In this document: piece after piece, positions 40,720-52,700 of the stretch
Layout of the letters: each line of letters begins with the position of its first letter
Numbering within the stretch: the stretch's first letter is position 1
Origin: Streptomyces coelicoflavus
GTDB taxonomy: Bacteria > Actinomycetota > Actinomycetes > Streptomycetales > Streptomycetaceae
DNA: 64,000 bases
Assembly (NCBI RefSeq): GCF_003112555.1
Contig: NZ_BEWB01000003.1
Span: 558,001 to 622,000 of the forward strand
Direction of reading: 5' to 3'
Notes under the pieces: generated by a model
Told to the model about the DNA's origin: nothing
The model's input: only the letters and a program-made list of their open reading frames with translations
The model's database searches: none
Translations under genes and position numbers: made by a program

Positions 40720-43700
40720 GTGAGTCGGTTGGCACTTTCCGAGGTTCGCAACGAGGTCCGCCTGCCGGTCACGGCCGCCCAACTCGGCGTGTGGGTGGCT
40801 CAGCGGCTGACACCGGAAAGCCCCCTCTACCAGTGCGCCGTCCACTTCGACTCCGCCCCGCTCGACATCGAGGTGCTGCGCGACTCCGTCGCCCTGGCCG
40901 TGGCCGAGACCGAGGCGCTGCGTGCCCGGTTCGGTGACGACGGTGAGGTTCACCAGGTCGTCGCCGGCGCGGTGGACGCCCCGGTGGACGTCGTCGATCT
41001 CAGGGCCGCGGACGATCCGGAGGCCGCCGCCCGCGCCTGGATGGACCAGGACCTGGCCACCGTGCCCGATCTGGAGGCGGGGCCGCTGTTCCGGCACGCG
41101 CTGCTGGTTCTCTCCGACGAGCGGCACTTCTTCTACCTGCGCTACCACCACATCGTCCTGGACGGCTTCGGCCAGACCCGCTACCTGGGCCGCCTGGCCA
41201 GGATCTACACGGCGCTGCTCGGCGGCGAGCAGCCCGACCCGGCCCGCCCCCGCGGGCTCGACGTGCTCGTGGCCGAGGAGCGCGCCTACCAGGACTCGAC
41301 GCACCACGCGAACGACCGTGCCCTCGTGCTGGAGCGGCTGGCCGGCGTCGAGGAGCGCCAGAGCCTGACCGAGGGCGTGGCCGGCGCCTCGCCGCGCGCC
41401 CTGCGTCTGAGCACCGTCCTGCCGTCCGAGCTGACCGGCGCGCTCACCGCCGTCGGCCACTGGCCGGCCGTCATCGCCGCGGCCACCGCCGTCTACCACC
41501 ACCGGATGCTCTCCGTCGACGACGTGGTCCTCGGCATCCCGGTGGCCGCGCGCCGCACCCCGGCCGCGCTCGCCACCCCGTCCATGCTCGCCAACGACCT
41601 GCCGCTGCGGCTCACCGTCGGACCCGGCGCCACCTTCACCGAGCTGGTCCGCACCGTCCGCACCGAACTCGGTGTCCTGCTGCGCGCCCAGCGTCTGCGC
41701 CGCGAGGAACTGCACGGGGCCCGCGAGCTCACCGGCACGGACGCCGCCCTGTTCGGTACGGCCGTCAACGCCATGTCGTTCGACGCCCGGGTCCGTTTCG
41801 GCGAGGCGCTCCTGACCCCCCGCCAGCTGTCCAACGGCCCGGTGGCCGACCTGGCGATGGCCACGTACGGCGATCCCGCCGACGGCGAGGTCGTCCTCGA
41901 GATCGCGGCCAATCCCGCGCTGTACACCGAGGACGGACTCCGCGCCCACCAGGAGCGGTTCCTGCGGCTGCTCGGCTCGCTCGCCGACGCCCCCGACGCC
42001 CTCGTCGGCCGCGCCGCGCTCCTCGACACCGCGACCGCCGAGCTCCTGCTGCACGCCCCCAACGACACGGCGGGCGAGGTGCCGGGCGCGCTGGTCGACC
42101 TCTTCGAGCGGCAGGCCGCCGCGACGCCCGACGCCGTCGCCCTGTGCGCCGACGAGACGCTCACCTACGCGGAGCTCGACGCCCGGGCCAACCGGCTCGC
42201 CCGCCTGCTCGCCGAGCGGGGCACGGGCCCCGAGACCCTGGTCGGGGTGGCGCTGCCGCGCACCGCCGGCCTGGTCGTGACGCTGCTCGCCGTCCTGAAG
42301 ACCGGCGGCGCCTACCTGCCCGTCGACCCCGAACACCCCGCCGACCGGCGCGCGATGGTGCTGGAGGACGCCGCGCCCGGCCTGCTGGTCACCACGACCG
42401 GTACCGAGATCCCCGACGGGGTGCCCGCGCTGCTGCTGGACACGGTGGACCTGCGTGCCGGTGACGCGAGTCCGCTCGGCCGTCCGCAGGACCCGCGCTC
42501 CACCGCGTACGTGATCTACACCTCCGGCTCCACGGGGCGCCCCAAGGGCGTGGTCCTGGAGCGGTCCGCCATGGACAACTTCCTCCAGGCGATGGCCCTC
42601 GCCGTGCCCGTCGACGCCACGGACCGGCTGCTCGCCGTGACCACGGTGAGCTTCGACATCGCCGTACTGGAGATCTTCCAGCCGCTCCTCGCCGGCGCCC
42701 GCGTGGTGCTCGCGAGCCGCGACGAGGTGCTCGACCCGGATGCGCTGCGGGCGGTCGTCGAGCGCGAGGGCATCACCGTCATGCAGGCCACCCCCAGCCT
42801 GTGGCAGCCGCTGATCGAGACGCGGCCGGAGGTCTTCGCCGGTGTGCGCGTGCTCACCGGCGGCGAGGCGCTGCCCCAGTCACTGGCGGACCCGCTGGCC
42901 GAGCACGCCGCGAACGTCACCAACATGTACGGCCCCACCGAGACCACCGTCTGGTCGATGACCGCGCCCGTCGCCCCCGACGGCGGCCCCGTCACCCTCG
43001 GCGCGCCGATCCTCAACACCCAGGTGTACGTGCTCGACGGGGCTCTGCGGCCGGTGCCCGCCGGATACAGCGGCGAGCTGTACATCGCCGGTCACGGCGT
43101 GGCCCGCGGCTACCGCGGCCGGCCGGGCCTGACCGCCGAGCGCTTCGTCGCCAACCCCTACGGCCCCGGGCGCATCTACCGCACCGGTGACCTGGTGCGC
43201 CGTGAGCACGACGGCTCCTTCACCTACCTGTCCCGCCTCGACCACCAGGTCAAGGTGCGCGGCTTCCGCATCGAACTCGGCGACATCGAGGCCGCGCTGC
43301 TCGCCCACCCGCCGGTCGAGCGGGCCGCCGTGCTGATGCGCGAGGACCGGCCGGGCGACAAGCGTCTGGTGGCGTACGTCGTCTCGCCTCAGGGCGACTC
43401 GCCGGCGCTGCGCGAGCACCTCGCCGGCACGCTGCCCGAGTACATGGTGCCCGGTGCCGTCGTGGTCCTCGACGCGCTGCCGCTGACCCCCAACGGCAAG
43501 CTGGACCGCCGGGCGCTGCCCGCCCCCGTACGTGTCGCGCTGTCCGACGGCCGCGCCCCGCGCACCGACCTGGAAGCACGTCTGTGCGCCCTGTACGCCA
43601 CCGTGCTCGGCGTCGAGTCCGTCACCGTCGACGACGACTTCTTCACCATCGGCGGCACCTCCCTGTCCGCCACCCGCGTCGTCAGCCGGGCCGCCCTCGA

Positions 43701-46700
43701 AGGCCTCACCGTGTCCGTCCGCGACCTGTTCCGGGCCCGCACCGTCGCCCGGCTCGCGCCGGCCTGCACGGTGGGCGGACCGGCCTCCGGCACGGCCGTC
43801 GCCACCGAGCTGCCCGCCGCGCTGCCGCAGGCGGAACTGGCCGGGCTGCTCACCGGCCCCGGCGTGGTGGAGGTGCTGCCCCTGACGCCGTTGCAGGACG
43901 GGATCGTCGTGCACAGCCTCACCACGGACGAGGACCGCCACGTCTACAGCGTGCGCGTCAGCCTCGACCTGGACGGCGACGTGGACGCCGAGCGGCTGCG
44001 CGCCGCGGTCGGCACCGTCGTCGCCCGGCACCCGGTGCTGCGCTCCGCGATCGCCCACGAGAACGTGAGCCGTCCCGTGCTCGTGGTGCACGCGGAAGCC
44101 ACCGTGCCCTGGCGCGTCCACGATCTGCGCGGCCGGGCCGACCGGCTCGACGCGGTGCTGCGCGCCGAGAGCGCGGAGCCCTTCGACCTCGCCGCCGCGC
44201 CGCTGCTGCGCGCCGCCCTGCTGCGGCTCGACGAGGGCTGGCGGCTCGTGGTCACCGGGCACCACGCCGTCCTGGACGGCTGGTCGGTACCCGTGCTCCT
44301 CGGCGAGGTGCTGCGCGCCTACGCCGGCGGCGACCCGGGCGCCGAGCCCCGCCCCTACCGCGATCACCTCGCCTGGCTGGCCGCACAGGACCACGAGGAG
44401 TCCGCCGCCGCATGGGGCGAGGCCCTCACCGGGGTCCGGCCGACCCTGGTGGGTGCGGCGCACGGGCCCGCCGAAGAGGCGGTACGGCTGGAAGGCGCGC
44501 TGGACGCCGCGACCACCGCGGGTGTGACGCGGGCCGCCCGTGACCTGGGCGTCACCGTCAACTCCCTGGTGCAGGCCGCCTGGTCCGTCGCCCTGCGCGA
44601 GCTGACCGGCCGGGACGACGTGGTGTTCGGCATCACCGCGGCCGGCCGGTCCGCCGAGGTACCGGGCTCGGCCGGGATGATCGGCCTGTTCGTCAACACC
44701 GTCCCGCTGCGCGCCCGTCCGGGCTCCGGCCGCACCCTGGCCGAGCTGGCCCGGTCCGTCCAGGACGACCAGGCCGACCTGCTCGCGCACCAGTACCTGC
44801 CGCTGGTCGACGTGCAGCGGGCGGCCGGTGTCTCCTCGCTCTTCGACACCGTCGTCGCCTTCCAGAACTACCCGGTGGACCGGGCCGCGCTGGACGCGAC
44901 GGCCCGCGAGGGCGGCCTGGTGGCGGGCGACGCCGACGTCACCGACGTCAACCACTACCCGCTCACGCTCACCGCCGTACCCGGCGAGCGGCTCACGGCC
45001 CGCCTCGTGTGCCGGCCGCACCTGTTCGACCCGGCCGCCGCACAGACGCTCCTCGACCGGTTCACCGGCACCCTCGCGACGCTCGCCGACGCCCCCGCCA
45101 CGCTCGTCGGCGAGCTGGTCCCGGACCGCGGTCCCGCGGCCGCCGAGGACGTGCGCGACCTGGCCGAGCTGCGCGGCTTCCGCTTCGACCCGGCCGAGGT
45201 GGAGGCCGTCCTCGCGGCGCACCCGGACGTGGTGCGCGCCGCCGCCGTGGTCCGCGAGGACGCCCCCGGCGAGCGCCGGCTCGTCGGCTACGTGGTGCCC
45301 CGCCACGGCGTCACGGTCGACGTCCCGGCCCTGCGCGACGCGGTCGCCGCCGAACTGCCGGACTACATGGTCCCCTCGGTCCTGGTCACCCTGGACACCC
45401 TGCCGCCCGCGCCCGGCGGCGGCGTCGACCGGCGTGCGCTGCCCGTTCCGGTGATCGCCGGAACGGCGCCCCGCGCCCCGCAGACCCCCGCGCAGGAACT
45501 GCTGTGCGAGCTGTACGCGGAGGTGCTCGGCCTCGACGACGTCGGCATCGACGACGACTTCTTCGCGCTCGGCGGCGACAGCATCCTCGGCTTCCGGCTG
45601 CTGAGCCGCGCCCGCGCCCGCGGGGTCTCGTTCGGCTTCCGCGACATGTTCGAGCTGCGCACGGTGGCCGCGCTCGCCGAGGTCTGCTCGGCGTACGAAC
45701 CGGTCGCCGCGCCCGCCGCGATCACCCTGCCCGTGTCCGCGGACGAGGCCGCGCGGCTGGCCGCCGAGCCCGGCGTCGAGGCCGTGCTCCCGCTCTCGCC
45801 CAACCAGCAGGGCCTGCTGTTCCACCACGCCTTCGACGACGCCGACGCCGACCCGTACACCCTTCAGGTCGTCCTCGACTTCGCCGCGCCCCTGGACCCC
45901 GCACGGCTGTCCGCCGCCCTCGACCGGGTGCTGCTGCGCCACGAGGCGCTGCGCGTCTCCTTCCGCAGCACCGAGGAACAGGGGTCGGTGCAGCTCGTGC
46001 ACGAGGCACCGGCCGTGCCGGTGCGCGAGGCCGACGCGGCCGACGACGCCGCGTTCGCCGCCCTGCTCGACGAGGACCGTGCCACCCGGTTCGACCTGAG
46101 CCGCCCGCCGCTGGTGCGGGCGGCCGCCGTGCGCCGCGCCGACGGCACGGGCTCCCTCGTCCTGACGATGCACCACATCGTGGTGGACGGCTGGTCGCTG
46201 CCGATCGTCGCCCAGGACCTGTTCGCCGCGTACGCGGATCCGGACGCCGTACCCGGGACGGCCGGCCCGGCCCGCTACCGCGACCACCTCGCGTGGCTCG
46301 ACGGCACCGACCGCGCCGCGTCGCTCGACGTGTGGCGGACGGCGCTCGCCGAGGTCACCGAGCCGTCGCGGGTCGCCACCGGTCACGGCGACCGGGTCCT
46401 GGAGCCGGTGCGCCAGGAGCACCTGCTCAGCGCCGCGGACACCACCGCGCTGGCCGTGGCCGCCCGCCGGCACGGTGTCACCGTCAACACCCTGGTGCAG
46501 GCCGCCTGGGCCGTCGTGCTGCGCGGCCTGACCGGCCGGGACGAGGCCCTGTTCGGCGTCACCGTGGCCGGCCGCCCGGCCGAACTGGAGGGCGCAGGCG
46601 ACCTGGTGGGCCTGTTCATCAACACCGTGCCGCTGTCGGTGCGTCTGGACGCGGGCGAAGCCCTCGGCGATCTCGCCGTACGGCTCGGCCGCGAGCAGTC

Positions 46701-49700
46701 CGCGCTGCTCGACCACCACCATGTGGCGCTCGGCGACATCCAGCGCGCCCTGGGCATGGGCGAGCTCTTCGACACCCTGCTGAGTTTCGAGAACTACCCG
46801 CTGGACCCGGCCGGGATCACCGCTCGCGCCCGGGCCGCCGGCCTCGACCTGGCCGACGCCCGCGTCCGCGACGGCAGCCACTTCGCCATCAGCGTCGTCG
46901 TCGAGCCCGGGGAGCGGATGCGGCTGCGGGTACGCCATCAGCCGCAGCTGGTGGACGAGGTCACCGCGCAGGCCGCCGGCGCGGAACTGCTCGCGACGCT
47001 GCGGGCCTTCGCCTCCGCGCCCGGGCTGCCGCTCGGCCGGCTCGCGAGGCTGGAGGAGGACAGGCACGTGGCGGCGGCCGCGACGCCGGCCGCGAACGCG
47101 ACGCCTGCCACGAACGCGACGCCTGGCACGCAGGCGACGCCGGCCGCGAACGCGACGCCTGCCACGAACGCGACGCTGCCCGCGCTGTTCGCCGCGCAGG
47201 TGGCCCGCACCCCGGACGCGCCCGCCGTCCTCGCCGGCGGCGAGAGCCTCACCTACCGGCAGCTCGACCGGCGCTCCAACGCCCTGGCCGCCGAACTCGT
47301 CGCGCACGGCGCCGGTCCCGGCAGCCTGGTCGCGGTGCTGCTGCCCCGCTCGGTGGACCTGATGGTCGCACTGCTCGGCGTACTGAAGTCCGGTGCCGCC
47401 TACGTGCCGGTGGACCCGGCCTATCCGGCCGACCGCATCGCCGTGATCCTGGAGGACAGCGCCCCCGCGCTCGCCGTCACCGCCGACCCGGCGCTCGTGC
47501 CCGCGGGCCTCGCCACCGTGCGGCCCACCGCCGCCGAGGCGGACGGGACCGGCCGCGCGCCACGGCCGGAGGACGCCGCGTACGTCATCTTCACCTCCGG
47601 CTCCACCGGCCGCCCCAAGGGCGTCGTCGTCGAGCACCGTGCGCTGGGGGCCTATGCGGCGCGCGCGGCCACGGCCTATCCGGACGCGGCGGGAACCGCC
47701 CTCGCGCACACCTCGGTCTCCTTCGACCTCACCATCACCTGCCTCTACACCCCGCTGGTCGCGGGCGGCCAGGTGCACATCGCCGAGCTGCCGGACGCGA
47801 TCGGCGCCGCACGGCCCACCTTCCTGAAGGGCACGCCCAGCCATCTGCGGCTGCTCGGCACGCTGCCCGACGAGGTGTCGCCGACCGGCACGCTGGTGCT
47901 CGGCGGCGAGGCGCTGCGCGGCGAGATGCTGGCCGACTGGCGTGCCGCGCACCCCGACGCGACCGTCGTCAACGCCTACGGGCCGACCGAGGCGACCGTC
48001 AACGCCATGGAGTTCCGCATCGCCCCGGGTGAGCCGCTGGCCGACGGCCCGGTGCCGATCGGCCGCGCGTTCCCGTACGCCCGTGTGCACCTGCTCGACA
48101 GCGGACTGCGGCCCGTACGCCCCGGTGCGCGCGGTGAGCTCTACCTCGCGGGCGAGGGGCTGGCCCGAGGCTACCTGGGGCTGCCCGGCCAGACCTCGCA
48201 CCGCTTCGTGGCCGATCCGTTCGGCCCGGCGGGCAGCCGGATGTACCGGACGGGAGACCTGGCCCGGCTGCGGCCCGACGGCATGATCGAGTACCTCGGC
48301 CGGGTCGACGACCAGGTCAAGGTGCGGGGCTTCCGCATCGAACTCGGCGAGGTGGAGGCCGCGGCCGAGGCCGTGCCCGGCGTCCGCCGTGCCGCCGCCG
48401 CCGTCCGCGGCACCGCCGGTGAACCCCGCCTGGTCGGCTACCTGGTCGCCTCCGGCGAGGTGCGGACCGCCGACGTCGAGGCACGGATGCGCGCGGTGCT
48501 GCCCGCCTACATGGTGCCCGCCGCGTTCGTCGTCCTGGACGAGCTGCCGCTCACCCCCAACGGCAAGGTGGACCGGGCGGCCCTGCCCGAGCCCGCCGCC
48601 ACCGCGGGCACGGCTGCCGGCCGCACCGCCTCGGGGCACCTGGAAGAGCCGCTGCTGGCCCTGTTCCGGGATGTGCTGGGGCGTGAGGACGTGGGGGTCG
48701 ACGACGATTTCTTCGCGTTGGGCGGGGATTCGATCATGTCGATCCAGTTGGTGGGTCGTGCGCGTGCGGCGGGGGTGCGGTTCTCGGCGCGGCATGTTTT
48801 CGAGCACCGCACCCCGGCCGGTCTCGCGGCCGCCCTGGGGGGTGGCGAGAGGCCGTTGGTGCGGCGGCTCGTGGGGTTGTTCCGGGATGTGCTGGGGCGT
48901 GAGGACGTGGGGGTCGACGACGATTTCTTCGCGTTGGGCGGGGATTCGATCATGTCGATCCAGCTGGTGGGTCGTGCGCGTGCGGCGGGCGTGCGGTTCT
49001 CGGCGCGGCACGTCTTCGAGCACCGCACCCCGGCCGGTCTCGCCGCCGCACTCGGGGAGCAGGGACCGCGGGAGGCCGGCGCCGCAGCAGTGCCGGGGCC
49101 GCGGGAGGCCGGCGCGGCAGCCGTGCCGGGTCCGCGGAACGCGCCGTTGCTGCCGCTGATGAGTCGGCTCGTCACCCGGGGCCGGTTCGACCAGTACCAC
49201 CAGTCCGTCACCCTGACCCTGCCCCCGACGACCCGCGAACACCTGGCCGCCGCGCTCGGCGCGCTCGTCGAGCGGCACGAGGCGCTGCGGATGCGCGTCG
49301 CGAACGGCGAGGGATTCACGGTCGAGCCGGTGGACGACGGGTCCGCGTTCGCGGACGCCCTCCTCACCCGGGTCGACGCCGCCCCGGACACGACCGACGA
49401 GGAGGCCACCGCCCTCGCCGCCGCGCACACCGCCGCGGCCCGCGACGGCCTCGACCCGGCCGCCGGCCGGATGCTGCGGGCCGTGTGGATCGACCGCGGC
49501 CCCCGGCGCCCCGGCCGGCTGCTGCTCGTCGTGCACCACCTGGCCGTCGACGGTGTGTCCTGGCGCATCCTCGCGCCCGACCTCGCCGAGGCCTGGACGG
49601 CGGTCACCGAGGGCCGCCGTCCCGAACTCGGCCCGGTCGGCACCTCGCTCGCCCAGTGGGCGGGCGCCGTCACCGCGCTGCCCGCCGACGACGCCGCACA

Positions 49701-52700
49701 CTGGCGCGAACTCCTCGCCACGGAGGACCCGCTGCTCGGCGACCGGCCCCTCGACCCTGCCCGCGACCTGCGCGGCGACGCCGGACGGCGCACCGTGCGG
49801 GTGCCCGCCGACGTGACCGGCGCGCTGCTCGGCTCCCTGCCCGCCGCCTTCCACGCCGGGCCGGACGACGTCCTGCTGACGGCGCTCGCCGCCGCCGTAC
49901 CGCTGTGGCGCGGCGACCGTGCCGGACTCCTCGTGGACGTGGAGAGCCACGGCCGCCACGAGGAACTGGTGCCGGACGCCGACCTCTCCCGTACCGTCGG
50001 CTGGTTCACCGTCACCCACCCCGTGCGCCTGGACACCGCGACGGCCGGTCCTGACGCCGTCCTGGCGGGCACGGACGCGGCGGGCGACGCCCTGCGCGCC
50101 GTGAAGGAGCAGCTGCGCACCACCCCGCGCCACGGCGTCGGCCACGGCCTCGCCCGGTACTCCGACCCCGCCACCGCGGCGGAGTTCGCGGCACTGCCCG
50201 AGGCGCAGATCGGCTTCAACTACCTGGGCCGCGTCAGCCTCGCCGGCGCGCTCGCACCCGGCTGGGAGCTGGCCGCCGTCGGCGCCGACGACGCCCCCGA
50301 CGTACCCCTCTCGCACACGGTCGAGGTCAACGTCGCCGCCCACGAAGGCCCCGGGGGAACCGAACTCGTCGCCACCTGGACCTGGGCCCGTGCCCTGGTC
50401 GCGGACGCCGACGCCGCCCGCCTCGCCGACCTGTGGGACAGCGCGCTGCGCGGCCTCGCCGCACACGGGCAGCGGCCGGACGCCGGCGGCCGCACCCCGT
50501 CCGACCTGCTCGTCACCCTCACCCAGGAGGAGATACGCGAGCTGGAGGCCGACCCGGACGTCGCCGACCTGCTGCCGCTCGCCCCCCTCCAGGAAGGCCT
50601 GCTCTTCCACCACCAGTACGGCGACGGCGCCGACGACCCGTACATCTCCCAGCTCCGCGTGGAACTCACCGGCGCACTCGACCGGACCCGGCTGCGCGCC
50701 GCCGCCGCCGAGGTGCAGCGCCGCCACCCCGCGCTGCGGGCCGCCTTCCGCCGCACCGCACAGGGCACGCCCGTCCAGGTCGTCCTCGCGCACCCCCCGC
50801 TCGACTTCACCGAGGTCGCGCTGACCGACCGCGGCGAGCTGGACGCGGTCTGCGCCGCCGACCGCCACCGCGGCTTCGACATCACCGCCGCGCCCCTGAT
50901 CCGCTGGACGCTCGCCTCGCTCGGCGAGCACCACACCCTCGTGGCCACCGCCCACCACAGTGTCCGCGACGGCTGGTCCATGCCCATCGTGATGCGCGAT
51001 CTGATGGCCCACTACCTGGGCGACCCCCTGCCGCAGGCCCGCCCGCACCGCGCCCACCTGGACTGGCTGGCCCGCCAGGACCGCACGGCCGCCGAGGCCG
51101 CGTGGGGCGAGGCGCTCGCCGGACTCGACGGCGGCACCCTGCTGTCCACCGGACCGGCCCCGGCCGGACAGGAGCCCGGACGGCTCGACCTGACCGTCGA
51201 CGGTCTCGACGTCAGGGCCGCGGCCCGCCGCCTCGGCGTCACCGTCAACACCCTCGTCCAGAGCGCCTGGCTGCTGCTCGTGGCCCGGCTCACCGGACGC
51301 GACGACGTCGTCACCGGCACCACCGTCAGCGGCCGGCCCGCCGACCTGCCCGGCGCCACCGACATGGTCGGGCTGTTCGCCAACACCGTGCCGCTGCGGG
51401 CGACGCTGCGCGCCGACGAGTCCGTCGGCGACTTCGCCCGCCGCCTCCAGCTGGAGCAGGCCCGCCTGACCGACCACCACCACCTCGGCCTGGTGGAGAT
51501 CCGCCGCCTGGCCGGACACGGCGAACTCTTCGACACCTCGATGGTGTTCGAGAACTATCCGCTGGACGTCGACGCCCTGACCGCCGTGGCCCGCCGCGCC
51601 GGACTGGAGGCGGGCGAGGTCGCCCACCACGCCGTCACCCACTACGCCCTCGCCATGGAGGCCGGCCCGAGCGCCGACGGGCTGCGGCTCCGCATCCACC
51701 ACCGCACCGACGTGCTGGGCCCCGAACAGGCGGCTCAGATCGCCGAGTTGCTGCCGAGACTGCTGCGCACCGTCGTCAGCGACCCCGCGACCCCGGTCGG
51801 CCGGATCCCCGGGTACGCCCCCGACGCCCTCCTCGCGCTCGGCGAGGGACCCGAGGACAGCGGCGACCCGCGCACCTGGCCCGAGCTCTTCCTCGACCGG
51901 GTCCGCCGCACACCCGACGCGCCGGCCGTCGTCTCCGGCACCCAGACCCTCACCTTCGGCGAACTCGCCGCCCGCGCCGGCGCCCTGGCCCGGCTGCTGG
52001 CCGAGGCCGGCGTCGACACCGAGAAGCGGGTGGGCCTCGTCCTGCCGCGCTCCGTCGACCTGGTCGTCGCCCTGCACGCGGTCGCCCTCGCGGGCGGTGC
52101 CTTCGTGCCCGTCGACCCGGCCCACCCGGCCGAGCGCATCGCGCAGACCCTCACCGACGCGGCGCCCGTCCTCGTCCTCACCACCACCGGTACCGCCGTG
52201 CCCGCCACCGGTGCGCCCCGCCTCGACGTCGACACGCTCGACCTGACCGGCGAGACGCTGGTGCGGCCGGTGCGCGCCGGGCAGGCCGCCTACGTCATCT
52301 ACACCTCCGGCTCCACCGGCCGCCCCAAGGGCGTCGTCGTCACCCACGCCGGCATCCCCGGCCTGGCCCGCGCCCAGAAGGCCGGCTTCGACGTCGACGA
52401 GAGCGCCCGCGTCCTGCAGTTCGCCTCGCCCGGCTTCGACGCGTCCGTCTCCGAGGTGGCCGTCACCCTGCTGGCGGGGGCCTGCCTGGTCGTGGCCCCC
52501 CGGGAGGAGCTGCTGCCCGGCGCCCCGCTGGCCCGCACCGTCGCCGCGCACGGCGTCACCCACGCCACGCTGCCGCCGGCCGCGCTGCGTGAACTGCGCC
52601 CCGACGACCTGCCGACCCTGCGCAGCCTCGCCGTCGCCGGTGAACAGTGCCCGCCGCAGGTCGCCGAGGTGTGGTCGGCCGGACGGCGCGTGATCAACGC

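Larger units (their letters stand above)
45740..50510 (+). other. NRPS module 3: C - A (Asp) - T - T - E
   Basis: The C domain has HHIVVDGWS (46171-46197). The A domain (about 47170-48590) reads D-L-T-K-V-G-A-V-N-K, matching the aspartate-type codes of acidic lipopeptide synthetases. Two T domains follow, almost identical and 216 bp apart (Ser codons 48730 and 48946). Then comes an epimerisation domain with [10 protein letters not shown] (49534-49563) and the later VDVESHGR motif. The incorporated residue should be D-Asp. In-frame tandem repeats lie in the C-A linker (47080-47169) and between T and E (49062-49127). Confidence 0.88.

Noticed and set aside
6402..47169. Tandem repeats as possible CRISPR arrays
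   Set aside because: The units are directly adjacent or in-frame codon repeats without spacers, and no cas genes are present.
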